DNA of 64,000 nucleotides from Pedobacter sp. HDW13 (GTDB lineage: Bacteria > Bacteroidota > Bacteroidia > Sphingobacteriales > Sphingobacteriaceae), in NCBI RefSeq assembly GCF_011303555.1, contig NZ_CP049868.1, forward strand, positions 5,456,001-5,520,000. The letters are read 5' to 3'. Every line of letters begins with the position of its first letter. The first letter of the stretch is position 1. The translations under genes were made by a program, and so were the position numbers. Shown in pieces: positions 43,796-53,741 of this stretch. The notes below the pieces were generated by a model that saw nothing but the letters and a program-made list of their open reading frames with translations, was not told where the DNA came from and made no database searches.

Positions 43796-46700
43796 TTGAA
43801 ATCATCCCTTCAACTTAATAGGGTTATGGCTTTTGTAATGCTGTTTTTGCTTACACTGAGCCTTAAAACCACGCAGGCGCAAACTGCCACTTATACTTTT
43901 ACATTCAATAATGCACTCATAAATGGGGTAATTACTGAAATTGCTAAAAAGAGTAATTATCAATTTATTTTTGATGCCGAATACCTTAAAAAAGCTAAAC
44001 CGGTAACCGCTAAAATTAGCACCAATTCATTAAAAACAGTTCTCGAAACGGTATTTAAAGATCAGCCTTTCGATTACGAGATTAATAATAATACAATTGT
44101 TTTAAAACCCTCAAAGGCATTGGCGGATGAGGAATATATATTACACGGAATGGTAACTGATAGCTTAGGTTCGCCATTACCAGGTGCTTCGGTAAAAATA
44201 AAAGGGACTAACAAGTACATTTTAACTGATGGTAACGGACACTTCAACATCAATTTAACCGATCAATACAATACACTTGAAATCGTCTATGTTGGCTATC
44301 TTTCTGCTACCCAACGTGTCGATCGCGCTGCTGCTTTAAAAGTAGTAACGATTCGTTTAAGTGCTAATGCATCCTTATTGGCAGAAGTTGTGGTAAATGG
44401 CTTTCAATCCCTTCCACTCGAAAGAAATGCCGGAGCATTTAGTGTTGTTGATGGCAAGAAACTGAATGAGCAAATTAATCCGAACATTCTGGCCGCATTA
44501 GAAGGCCGTGTGGCTGGTTTGGCTTATGATAAAAACCCATTCGGATTAGGCGCCGATAAACAAGTTATACGAGGCAGGGGAACATTTTCTATCAACACAA
44601 CTGGTGTTAGAACAGATCCTTTAATTGTTATTGATGGACTGCCTTCTGAAACTGCACTTGAAGATATTAATCCTTATGATATTGAATCTGTAACGGTTTT
44701 AAAAGATGCAGCTGCGTCTTCCATTTATGGGTCAAGATCTGCCAATGGTGTAATTGTATTAACAACCAAAAGAGCAAACAGCCCTGTTAAAATCTCTTTA
44801 AATACCGATTTCTTTGTGGATGCAAAGCCGAGGTTTAATTCAATGCATTATGCATCTACAGCCGATATTGTAGATTTAGAAACCGACGTATACAATAAAG
44901 AGCGTGCGCGTTATACGACAACCGAATCGATGTTTGGCGCTTATGGAACAGTCGCAAATGGAACTATCAGATATTACAGCCCACTATATCAACTATACCG
45001 GGATAGAGATGCAGGTAAGATAACGGCAGATCAGGTAAACCAGCAATTAGACATGTGGAGAAATTCTGATTATTATGAACAGTACCGCGATAATGTTTGG
45101 CAAAACGCTTTCCGCCAGCGTTACAACCTTTCTTTGAGTTCTGCAAGTGCAAAATCAAACACCTATGCTTCTGTAAATCTCGACAATTCTGCGCAAAGAG
45201 TAATCCATAATAATGATCAGAAGCTCAATATCTATTTTAAAAATACTTACAATGTAAATAAGTGGTTAACTACTACGCTTGGTTTTAATGGAAGTTATAC
45301 CAAATCGGTTTCAACCGATGAATCTTATGATGCTTACAATGTAATCCAACCTCGATATGCTTCTATAGTTAACCCTGATGGCAGCCTTGCATATGCAGAT
45401 TATGTAAACTTGCCTGATGGTATTGCCGGTGGAAATGTTAATGGCGCAATGGTTGGGACTTTAAAGAATAATGCACAGTTCCGTTCTTACCGGTTCAATA
45501 TCCTCGAATCATTAAATGAAGGACAGGTTAACGCAACCAATATTGCATTAAGAGGTTTTGCCAATATACAGGCAAAATTAATGGAAGGCCTTAACTTTTC
45601 AAGTCAGTTGCAATTCGAAAATACAGCTACTAAATCAAATCAGTATTATGATGTAAATTCGTACAAGATGCGTGCGGCTTATAATGCACTTATTGGCTAT
45701 ACACCTGCAACTAACGTTTATACTTATGGGCTACCTACAGGAGGAAGATATGGTCAGAGGGAAAGAGGCAATAATAGTTATACTTTTAGAAACCAGTTGA
45801 GTTTCGACCGTACTTTTGACAAGGGAAAACATGCCATCTCTGCTATTGCTGGTTTTGAGATGCGCCAAACATTTTTACCAAGAGATATCGAAGATCTAAG
45901 ATACGGTTATGATCCCATTACTCTTACCTCTACTTTAATTAATACCCAATCCATTAGTCAAACTGGTTTACCAAGTTATATTTATGGTGGTAGCAGAACA
46001 TTATCTGTTTTAGGCAGAACGCAAACCGAAATTAAACATCGCAATCTTTCTACCTATGCCAATGCAGGCTATACCTATTTAAATAAATATAACATTACGG
46101 GTAGTGTAAGGGTAGATCAGGCTGATTTTTTTGGTGTAGATCCCGAATATAAAAACAGACCACTTTGGTCGGTAGGCGCAAGCTGGAATGCCAGTAACGA
46201 AGAATTTATTCAGGAACAAAAGTGGATTAGCCTGTTAAAGCTACGTACTACGTATGGCGTAAACGGAAACCAGAACTCAGAAAGTTCTAAATACTTAACA
46301 GCAAGAAGAAGAAGTGATAATCTCTTTCCATCACTACAATACATTGATATAACTGCTTTACCAAATCCAAAATTACGTTGGGAAAAAACAGAAACCTATA
46401 ACGGCGGGGTAGATTATGCATTTTTATCTAACCGTTTAAGAGGAAGTATTGATGTGTATTACAAAAAGAGTACAGATTTAATTGTGAATACGGAATTAGA
46501 CCCGACTGTTGGGGTAGCATCGAGAGCGATCAATAACGGTACATTGATTAACCGGGGTATCGAATTCACATTAGGTGGCGATTGGTTAAAATCAGGCGAC
46601 CTCGTTTTAAGCTCAACATTTATTCTTGGCTTCAATAGAAACCGAATCGGTAAGGTGAACAGTGCAATTTCGCAGGCAGGTAACTACGTATCTTCTCCAG

Positions 46701-47395
46701 CACTGTATTATATAGAAGGCTCGGCATATAATACCTTATATGCTTATCGTTATGGCGGCATGGTAAATGGCTATCCATACTTTTTAGATGAGAACGGCAA
46801 GGCCAGTATTGAGTTTGATGCCAGTGGAAACCCCATTATTTCAAGTATAAAAAGTTTGAACAATTTTGGAAGCTTAGTAAATATGGGTACCATAACCCCA
46901 ACTTACAATGGTTCATTTTCACAACGTATTTCTTATAAAAACTTCGAACTGGGTGCTTTATTGGTGTTTTCTGGGGGTAACGTGATTAGAAGAGATGTAA
47001 CCAATATCAGTGCATATGATGTAACCGACGAGAACATTACGCAAAGGTTTAAAAACGGAAATATACCCGAAGTACCTCGTTTATTGGTAGACTATCCGGA
47101 AGCTTTAATCAACAGTGCCAGTACCATTAATACCATGTGGCAGGCTGCCGATGTAAATGTGGTGAAGGGCGATTATATCAAGCTCAGGAATATTTCCTTA
47201 TCCTATAATTTGCCTAAAGGCATGATTGGAAAATTTAAACTTCCATCTGCAAAATTTACCGCACAGATTACCAATTTATGGTATGCTAGTGCGGCCGGAG
47301 ATGATATTGATCCGGAATCTTTCTCGGGACTTACAGGTACCAGAACTCTAGAAAATCCTAAATCATTTGTGTTTGGCTTAAATCTAACCTTTTAA
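43796..47395 (+). CDS. SusC/RagA TonB-linked outer-membrane transporter with STN domain (locus 1)
   Basis: A 1199-residue receptor. Signal peptide, then an STN domain (about 30-105) that signals to FecR. A carboxypeptidase-like regulatory domain follows (HGMVTDSLGSPLPGASVKIKG, about 118-200). The plug begins VVVNGFQSLPLERNAGAFS, which departs from the common VVVGYGTQ motif, and the plug block DPLIVIDGLPSE.. IESVTVLKDAAASSIYGSRSANGVIVL is typical. The beta barrel ends KSFVFGLNLTF. The start is TTG at 43796, giving the expected signal peptide. It imports a substrate bound by the SusD partner; peptidase genes downstream suggest peptides. Confidence 0.93.
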   Translation: MKSSLQLNRVMAFVMLFLLTLSLKTTQAQTATYTFTFNNALINGVITEIAKKSNYQFIFDAEYLKKAKPVTAKISTNSLKTVLETVFKDQPFDYEINNNTIVLKPSKALADEEYILHGMVTDSLGSPLPGASVKIKGTNKYILTDGNGHFNINLTDQYNTLEIVYVGYLSATQRVDRAAALKVVTIRLSANASLLAEVVVNGFQSLPLERNAGAFSVVDGKKLNEQINPNILAALEGRVAGLAYDKNPFGLGADKQVIRGRGTFSINTTGVRTDPLIVIDGLPSETALEDINPYDIESVTVLKDAAASSIYGSRSANGVIVLTTKRANSPVKISLNTDFFVDAKPRFNSMHYASTADIVDLETDVYNKERARYTTTESMFGAYGTVANGTIRYYSPLYQLYRDRDAGKITADQVNQQLDMWRNSDYYEQYRDNVWQNAFRQRYNLSLSSASAKSNTYASVNLDNSAQRVIHNNDQKLNIYFKNTYNVNKWLTTTLGFNGSYTKSVSTDESYDAYNVIQPRYASIVNPDGSLAYADYVNLPDGIAGGNVNGAMVGTLKNNAQFRSYRFNILESLNEGQVNATNIALRGFANIQAKLMEGLNFSSQLQFENTATKSNQYYDVNSYKMRAAYNALIGYTPATNVYTYGLPTGGRYGQRERGNNSYTFRNQLSFDRTFDKGKHAISAIAGFEMRQTFLPRDIEDLRYGYDPITLTSTLINTQSISQTGLPSYIYGGSRTLSVLGRTQTEIKHRNLSTYANAGYTYLNKYNITGSVRVDQADFFGVDPEYKNRPLWSVGASWNASNEEFIQEQKWISLLKLRTTYGVNGNQNSESSKYLTARRRSDNLFPSLQYIDITALPNPKLRWEKTETYNGGVDYAFLSNRLRGSIDVYYKKSTDLIVNTELDPTVGVASRAINNGTLINRGIEFTLGGDWLKSGDLVLSSTFILGFNRNRIGKVNSAISQAGNYVSSPALYYIEGSAYNTLYAYRYGGMVNGYPYFLDENGKASIEFDASGNPIISSIKSLNNFGSLVNMGTITPTYNGSFSQRISYKNFELGALLVFSGGNVIRRDVTNISAYDVTDENITQRFKNGNIPEVPRLLVDYPEALINSASTINTMWQAADVNVVKGDYIKLRNISLSYNLPKGMIGKFKLPSAKFTAQITNLWYASAAGDDIDPESFSGLTGTRTLENPKSFVFGLNLTF

Positions 47396-47399
47396 CAAG

Positions 47400-48827
47400 A
47401 TGAAAAAGAATATAACTATTATCGCGTTCCTGGCCGTTATTTTAATGGGCGGATGCAAAAAATATACAGATCTAACCCCAACAGGTTCATTACTGGTAGA
47501 AAATGCTCAAGATTACTACGAGTTGGTATCTTATCCTAACCGTGCTTATCTCATCAGCAATTTTCAGTATCTGGTAGATGATATGTGGATGAAAGAATCG
47601 AATTTTATTGGTATTACACCCAATATTAATACGGTACATTTCAGCTTTAACGAGAATATTGATCGTGTTTCGATGATTACCTCATCTAACTTTTACGACC
47701 GCTCATACGTTTACATTAATCGCTGGAACACTATTATTTCGTTGGTTGATGGAAGCAAGGGCGATGACAATGTAAAAGCACTGGCCAAGGCCGAAGCCAA
47801 AGTTTTAAGGGCATTTGATCACTTTCTGCTGGTAAACGTTTACGCCAAAGCCTACAACGCTGCAACTGCAGCAACCGATGGTGGAATTTGTATCATGGAT
47901 AAATATGATTTAGAGGCACAGCCCGTAAAATCGACTGTTGCACAAGTGTATGATTTTATCCAGAAAGATATAGATGATGCCCTTCCATATTTACAGGCAC
48001 AACCATCAGACCCCTACCATCCATCGTTGGCTTTTGCATGGGCATTAAAGGCTAAAGTACATTTATTTAAAAAAGAGATTGCACAGGCCAAACAAGCTTG
48101 CGAAAAGTCGCTTGCTTACAATAACCAGATTTTTGATCTGGTTAATTATACTACAAAACAAGGTGGCCCGTCTGTTACGCCAATCATCGCACCAAACAAT
48201 CCTGAGGTACTGAGTTACATGTATATACAGGGGTACAATGAAACCAATTTTGGTTATACCTGGATAATCAGCCCTGAATTGAGAGAGTTGTTTGGCACTA
48301 ATGATGCCCGCTTTAACATGTTTTTTAACACTACCAGCGCAAGCTTTTTAGATATTGGATCAAACTCAGCATATTACAGCATTTTTTACACCAGATTCTT
48401 TTACCCAACCGTTGGCTTAAAAACTACTGAAGTATATTTAATGCAAGCCGAGTGTTTGGCCAGGGAAGGTGATTTAACCGGTGCCATGGCTGTGGTAAAT
48501 AAACTCCGCGAAAAAAGGATCATCTCAGGTACAATTACGCTTCCTGTACCCGCCACCAGAAAAGAAACGATGGATATCATTATCAACGAACGCCGCAAGG
48601 AGTTGTTTCTAGGCTTTAACCGCTTTATGGATTTAAAACGATTAAATACCGAACCAGAATATTCAAAAACAGTGGTACGCAAGTTTCCGATTGTGAATAA
48701 GACCGTGCCACAACAAACTTATACTTTGTTACCTACTTCGAGGTTGTACATCATTCCTTTTCCGCTCAATATACTTAAGAAAAATCCAAACCTAACATTA
48801 AATACCGACGAAAAGCTTCCGTTTTAA
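47400..48827 (+). CDS. SusD/RagB-family surface lipoprotein (locus 1)
   Basis: A 475-residue lipoprotein (lipobox ILMGGC, Cys 19), 4 bases after susC. TPR-like helices make the SusD scaffold: KALAKAEAKVLRAFDHFLLVNVYAKAY and ALKAKVHLFKKEIAQAKQACEKSLAY. The C-terminal RRKELFLGFNRFMDLKRLN is a conserved SusD_RagB block. It binds the substrate at the cell surface and forms a lid over its SusC. Smaller than average, it has short loops. Confidence 0.92.
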   Translation: MKKNITIIAFLAVILMGGCKKYTDLTPTGSLLVENAQDYYELVSYPNRAYLISNFQYLVDDMWMKESNFIGITPNINTVHFSFNENIDRVSMITSSNFYDRSYVYINRWNTIISLVDGSKGDDNVKALAKAEAKVLRAFDHFLLVNVYAKAYNAATAATDGGICIMDKYDLEAQPVKSTVAQVYDFIQKDIDDALPYLQAQPSDPYHPSLAFAWALKAKVHLFKKEIAQAKQACEKSLAYNNQIFDLVNYTTKQGGPSVTPIIAPNNPEVLSYMYIQGYNETNFGYTWIISPELRELFGTNDARFNMFFNTTSASFLDIGSNSAYYSIFYTRFFYPTVGLKTTEVYLMQAECLAREGDLTGAMAVVNKLREKRIISGTITLPVPATRKETMDIIINERRKELFLGFNRFMDLKRLNTEPEYSKTVVRKFPIVNKTVPQQTYTLLPTSRLYIIPFPLNILKKNPNLTLNTDEKLPF

Positions 48828-48828
48828 G

Positions 48829-51276
48829 ATGAATATTAAAAAGATTATTTTTCCGATTGCCTGCGTGCTTTCAATAGCTGCCTACGGACAAAAAGTACAA
48901 GTAAAAACTGACAGTACAACAAAGAAAGCCACAGCCGATTACAGCAAGCTGATCCCTGAAAGTGCCTTAAGTCAAAGCGGATTGTTTGATGTGAAACGTG
49001 TAGAACAGAAGTGGTATTTTGAAGTGCCCGACAGTATGCTTAACCGTTATATTTTAGCGGTAACACGTTATGTAACCACCCCGCAGGGTATGGGTAGTTT
49101 TGGCGGTGAGCAAACCAACGAGCAAACCATTTATTTTGAAAAAGGCAATAACAACAACCTTTTGCTCAGATCAGTTCTATACCGTCAGGATGTAAAAAGC
49201 AACGAAGAATCTATTTACAAGGCTGTAATGCAATCGCAGGAAAACCCGATTGTAGCTGCTTTCGAAATTAAAGCTAAAAACCCTAAAACGGGTAATGCTG
49301 TAATTGAGGTAACCGATTTCTTTAAAAAGGATAACCCGATCGTTTCAATCGGTGCGACAGAAAAATCAGATAAGAAGCTGGGTAGCGTAGCTGATGACCG
49401 ATCTTTTATCGAAAAGATCAGTACTTATCCTATCAATATCGAAATTAAGACCACCAAAACCTACAGCACCTCTGCAGGCAATATTCCTTCAGGCGCCTTA
49501 ACCGGAGCTGTAACGGTACGGTTGAATACTTCTTTTGTACTGTTACCTAAAGTGCCGATGCGCAAACGTTTTGCTGATGAAAGAGTAGGTTATTTTAATA
49601 ACAAATACATTCTGTTTGATGAAGAAAGACAACATGCAGATGCAAAGTACTTTATTGAGCGTTACCGCCTCGAGCCTAAAGATGCTGATTTAGCGAAGTA
49701 CAAGCGAGGTCAGCTGGTTGAGCCTAAAAAACAAATTGTGTATTACATCGATCCGGCTACGCCAAAAAAATGGCGTCCATACCTGATCGCAGGAATAAAC
49801 GACTGGCAAAAGGCTTTTGAAAAGGCAGGCTTTAAAAATGCCATCGTCGGTAAAGAATGGCCAGAGGCCGATACCACCATGAGCCTGGAAGATGCCCGTT
49901 TCTCTGTAATCAGGTACTACGCATCCGAAACACCAAATGCTTATGGCCCCAGGATAAGCGACCCGCGTAGTGGCGAAATTATCGAAAGTCATGTAGGTTG
50001 GTACCACAATGTGATGAAACTGGTACAAAGCTGGTACATGATTCAGGCTGGTGCACTGGATGAAAGGGCACGTAAAATGAATTTCGACGATGAGCTGATG
50101 GGACAGTTGATCAGATTTGTTTCTTCACATGAGATAGGTCATACCATTGGCTTAAAGCACAATATGGGCGCAAGTAGTCAAACTCCTGTTGAAAAATTAA
50201 GAGATAAGAAATGGGTAGAGGCTAACGGCCATACCGTTTCGATTATGGATTATGCCCGTTTTAACTACGTGGCCCAGCCTGAAGATCACATTGCACCGGC
50301 AGGTATTTACCCACGTATTGGGGCTTACGATAAATGGGCCATTAACTGGGGTTACCGTTATTACGATCAAGCAAAAGATGAATATGCCGAAGAGAAGATT
50401 ACCAAAAAAATGATCCTCGATTCGCTTACAGCCAACCCAAAACTTTGGTTTGGTGGCGAAGGTAAAGAAGAAGACCCGCGTAGTCAGACAGAAGATCTTG
50501 GCGATGATGCTATTGCTGCCAGCGATTATGGCATTAAAAACCTGAAAAGGGTAGTACCCAACCTGGTAAAATGGACTTATGAACCGGGAGATCTGTACAA
50601 CAATTTAAGCGATATGCACAAGGCAACTGTGCGCCAGTTTAGCCGTTACCTCTACCATGTAATGAAAAATATTGGCAACAGTTATGTAACCAAAAGAAGC
50701 GCAGATGAGGCAGGTGTTGTGTATACCGAAGTACCTAAAAAGCGTGTAAAAGGAGTAGTTGATTACGTAGGCCGCCAGCTTTTTGATGCACCACTCTGGC
50801 TATACCCGGCAGCGATTACCAGCAGGATTGCTACCAAAAGTATGGACGATATTGTGGATCAGCAAAATCAGATGCTAAACATGTTTTTGAGTCAGGGCTT
50901 AATTTACAACATAAGTCAGAAAGCACTGAACTCTGCCGATCCATATCCGGTAAAAGAATATTTAAATGATTTGAAAAATACCACCTGGATTAAATTCAGT
51001 GGAGCAGAAGCCAGCGATGTTTACCGCCGAAGCCTGCAGCGTTCTTACCTCGAAAAGTTAAATATGCTTATTAACCCGAAAGATATTGTTGATGGTAAAG
51101 CTATGACCACTGCCCAGCGCAGTGATGTGCGCCTGGAAGCCATAGCACATTTAAACGACATTAAAGAAACCATTAAACTGCTTGTTCCGCAAACCAGTGG
51201 AATAAACCAGCTGCACCTGAAAGACATGTTGCTGGAAATCGAAAAAATAACCAAAAAATCAAATTCAAATGCCTAA
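48829..51276 (+). CDS. Zinc-dependent metalloprotease (DUF5117/DUF5118 type)
   Basis: An 815-residue exported protease (signal peptide ending AAYGQ), one base after susD's stop. The metzincin-like zinc motif HEIGHTIGLKHN is at residues 434-445. The DUF5118 N-terminus and DUF5117 domain (RYILAVTRYVTTPQGMGSFGGEQTNEQ..FEKG) precede it. The following SIMDYARFNYVAQPED resembles the Met-turn. Families of this type digest peptides in the periplasm or on the surface. The adjacent SusC/SusD pair suggests import of peptides or glycopeptides. It overlaps the next gene by eight bases. Confidence 0.92.
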   Translation: MNIKKIIFPIACVLSIAAYGQKVQVKTDSTTKKATADYSKLIPESALSQSGLFDVKRVEQKWYFEVPDSMLNRYILAVTRYVTTPQGMGSFGGEQTNEQTIYFEKGNNNNLLLRSVLYRQDVKSNEESIYKAVMQSQENPIVAAFEIKAKNPKTGNAVIEVTDFFKKDNPIVSIGATEKSDKKLGSVADDRSFIEKISTYPINIEIKTTKTYSTSAGNIPSGALTGAVTVRLNTSFVLLPKVPMRKRFADERVGYFNNKYILFDEERQHADAKYFIERYRLEPKDADLAKYKRGQLVEPKKQIVYYIDPATPKKWRPYLIAGINDWQKAFEKAGFKNAIVGKEWPEADTTMSLEDARFSVIRYYASETPNAYGPRISDPRSGEIIESHVGWYHNVMKLVQSWYMIQAGALDERARKMNFDDELMGQLIRFVSSHEIGHTIGLKHNMGASSQTPVEKLRDKKWVEANGHTVSIMDYARFNYVAQPEDHIAPAGIYPRIGAYDKWAINWGYRYYDQAKDEYAEEKITKKMILDSLTANPKLWFGGEGKEEDPRSQTEDLGDDAIAASDYGIKNLKRVVPNLVKWTYEPGDLYNNLSDMHKATVRQFSRYLYHVMKNIGNSYVTKRSADEAGVVYTEVPKKRVKGVVDYVGRQLFDAPLWLYPAAITSRIATKSMDDIVDQQNQMLNMFLSQGLIYNISQKALNSADPYPVKEYLNDLKNTTWIKFSGAEASDVYRRSLQRSYLEKLNMLINPKDIVDGKAMTTAQRSDVRLEAIAHLNDIKETIKLLVPQTSGINQLHLKDMLLEIEKITKKSNSNA

Positions 51277-51814
51277 TGTGAAACCTTACCTTATTGTTTT
51301 GCTCGTTGCCGCCCTATGGTTTGGCAATAGTGCAAAAGCACAGGTACTTACTTCGTTGCAAGAAGTGGGTACGCCAGAACTGGCCCAGAAACGCGAAGTC
51401 TTGAAAGAAAGCGTTATCGCCAGCTACCTGGGTATTAAAAATAGCCTTGTTAAATCTGATTCGCTCAATGCGGTTAAGTTTGCAAACGAACTGGTTACTG
51501 GTTTAAACCAATTTAAGTTTAAGAAACTCTCGCTCGAAAAAATGAATGAGGCTACCACAACACGTCAGGAAATGATCAGTCTTGCATCGGCCATTGCAGC
51601 AACCAGATCAATCAATAAGCAGCGCAGCGAGATGGATAAACTATCGGTTAAAATGTGGCTATTAATTGAAAGATTTAAACCAGAAAAAATGAGCCTTTAT
51701 AAGCAAGTTTGCCCTATGACGGGCACTACCTGGATTAGTGACGATAGGGCCATCCAAAATCCTTATTACCCTAAAAACATGCTCACTTGTGGCGAGGTTA
51801 AAGCCAGTATTTAA
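51269..51814 (+). CDS. DUF3347 domain protein
   Basis: A 181-residue exported protein (signal to SAKAQ). The conserved DUF3347 C-terminus YKQVCPMTGTTWISDDRAIQNPYYPKNMLTCGEVKASI carries two Cys that could bind a metal. The N-terminal half is helical (VIASYLGIKNSLVKSDSLNAVKFANELV). Some DUF3347 proteins are part of copper-efflux proteins; a stand-alone copy like this could bind copper or zinc, or assist the protease. Its start overlaps the metalloprotease stop by eight bases, a close translational link. It is probably periplasmic. Confidence 0.82.
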   Translation: MPNVKPYLIVLLVAALWFGNSAKAQVLTSLQEVGTPELAQKREVLKESVIASYLGIKNSLVKSDSLNAVKFANELVTGLNQFKFKKLSLEKMNEATTTRQEMISLASAIAATRSINKQRSEMDKLSVKMWLLIERFKPEKMSLYKQVCPMTGTTWISDDRAIQNPYYPKNMLTCGEVKASI

Positions 51815-51838
51815 GAAAATAAATAATTAGTTAATGAT

Positions 51839-51871
51839 AAAAAGCGGCTATCTGGATAGATGCCGCTTTTA
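51839..51871 (+). terminator. Terminator at the end of locus 1
   Basis: AAAAGCGGC with GCCGCTTTT, plus a TATCT/AGAT inner stem with one bulge. A T-rich tail follows. It lies between the convergent DUF3347 and M60 genes. Confidence 0.75.
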
Positions 51872-51917
51872 TTGATTATTTGAGACAGAAAGAGCGCGCC
51901 GAAACCGGCCCGTTTTT

Positions 51918-53741
51918 TTAGTTATAAAGCCCCAGCTCCGCTAAGGATGCAAATTGCAAACCATCGTGTGCGTTATTGGCGATAACTTTAAGGTACCTTA
52001 AGGTTTTGGTGCTACCAAAGGCAAAATATTGTGCTCCACCCGCATTTTGTGCCACATAACTGTTTATAGCAGTAAAATTCACATTATCGGTACTGGTTAA
52101 CACCTGGAAATCTTTAATCGCTCTACTTAATCCGCTTCGCTGAACTAAGCTTAAGCCTTTTGCTGTTTTGGACGATCCCAAATCAATTACAATCTGGTGT
52201 GGATAGCTTGTTGCCGTGCTTGTCCACCTCGAGTGCCAGTAAGTACTGTAGCTGCCATCAATTAAAGTAGCAGCCCTGCCGTTAGTAGCTCCTTCGCCAC
52301 TGGTTTCTTCAGAGCTGAAAGAATTGATGGTCCAGCCGGTTTTGCTTAACTCTGTTAATGGTGCAACGTTATCCTGCAGGGTAGAAGGATCGGTAGTTGG
52401 CGCAGGTAAACCTAAAGCAGCCATATCAGTGTAAATTTGGGTGGTAGCTGCCGTAGTTGATAAATTTAAACCCCATTTCTGAAAGAAATTGCTTAGGTTC
52501 TTACCCGATATGTTACAGGCTTTCAACATAAAATAACGAAGTTTTGCATCATCGTTGGCCAATGTAGGGTTCTCTACACGCATGTCTTTGGCCAATGTTC
52601 TGTAGAAATTATCGCCATAAGCAAGGGTTAACTGTTGGAACATCGCTAACCTGATCCAAACATCTGTTAATGGATTGGCATAGCTGGTTGATCCGTTGTA
52701 ATCTTTGGTACCATCGGCTTTACCTAAATAAGAAAAAACTTTTGGCCAGGTACCATCATTTACGAGTCTGTTAATAGAAGGGGTAAGCGTTCGTTGCACA
52801 TATAAACTGTAAAGGTTAACGGTAACTTCGCCCAAAGTACCCCAGCGCCACATCATCTGGTGCTGATGGCCCAACTCATGCCACATGCCCCAACCGTTGG
52901 TACCCACGCTGCTTAAGGTTAAAATGGCATTTACATCCGAAGTAATATAAGCCGTACGGTAATCGTAAGCGAAAAAATAATAAGCCGGATCTTCGTGCTG
53001 GGTAAGCAAATAGGTATGCACATTTTTTGCATGTGCAGGCAATGAATTATCTAAACCATTCAAATCATCTTCGAGGGCAATTACCTGCGTAATTTTATTC
53101 AGTATGGCTGCCTGATCTTCTGTTTGGTACTGTATTGCTTTGGTGCGTGAAACAACAATAAAACAATTGCTACCTTCTAACACTACATCTGGCGTGGTAT
53201 ACGTTTGCAGTTGATTAATCCAGTCGGAATTTGTACTTACCCCAAGTTTAAAATAAGGTGCAAACTGATAACCACTGTTAAAGGTTAGTTTAGCGGTTGA
53301 TCCGGTAGTGGCATTCGTATACCTGATCCATAGTAAACCGCCCACTGCATTGGTGATGGTATTGGTACCGGCAGTTAACTGTACAACTGTTGGCTGGGTA
53401 TTCCAGGTGCCATATCTGGAGTAAGTACCAATCAGTAATTTAGGTAAACGTGTGCCCGCTGTTTGTTCTACGGTAATATCAAGGGTAGCATTTGGGGCCA
53501 TGTATAAGCCAGTTGCAGTAAAATCTGTTAATTGGTACCCGTTTTTTAAGCGATCCTTTTCAATTGAGGCACTGATTTTTTCGGTAACGTTAAAAATGTT
53601 GGTTTGTGTTGCCGATTCTACCATGGCGCCGCTTTTAGGCGTTTGGTTTGTTGCCACTTCTTCGGGCAATACAGCTGCTTTTTTACAGGCAGCAAGGCAC
53701 GTAATGGCCAGGGCAGTAAAGAGTAAAAGTTTCTTTTTCAT
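51918..53741 (-). CDS. M60-family metallopeptidase with C-terminal F5/8-type (discoidin) domain, lipoprotein
   Basis: A 607-residue lipoprotein (lipobox CLAAC, Cys 19). The N-terminal part (about 45-160) is a carbohydrate-binding-like beta domain. The M60-like catalytic domain has HELGHQHQMMWRWG, with His 288, Glu 289, His 292, and the third ligand Glu 305 in GTLGEVTVN. A F5/8 type C domain is C-terminal (about 470-607: STYWHSRWTSTATSYPHQIVIDLGSSKTAKGLSL). M60 enzymes cut mucin-type O-glycopeptides. It is divergent from the second sigma/FecR/SusCD locus, whose last gene is a sulfatase, so mucin-like substrates are suggested. Confidence 0.92.
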   Translation of the reverse strand: MKKKLLLFTALAITCLAACKKAAVLPEEVATNQTPKSGAMVESATQTNIFNVTEKISASIEKDRLKNGYQLTDFTATGLYMAPNATLDITVEQTAGTRLPKLLIGTYSRYGTWNTQPTVVQLTAGTNTITNAVGGLLWIRYTNATTGSTAKLTFNSGYQFAPYFKLGVSTNSDWINQLQTYTTPDVVLEGSNCFIVVSRTKAIQYQTEDQAAILNKITQVIALEDDLNGLDNSLPAHAKNVHTYLLTQHEDPAYYFFAYDYRTAYITSDVNAILTLSSVGTNGWGMWHELGHQHQMMWRWGTLGEVTVNLYSLYVQRTLTPSINRLVNDGTWPKVFSYLGKADGTKDYNGSTSYANPLTDVWIRLAMFQQLTLAYGDNFYRTLAKDMRVENPTLANDDAKLRYFMLKACNISGKNLSNFFQKWGLNLSTTAATTQIYTDMAALGLPAPTTDPSTLQDNVAPLTELSKTGWTINSFSSEETSGEGATNGRAATLIDGSYSTYWHSRWTSTATSYPHQIVIDLGSSKTAKGLSLVQRSGLSRAIKDFQVLTSTDNVNFTAINSYVAQNAGGAQYFAFGSTKTLRYLKVIANNAHDGLQFASLAELGLYN

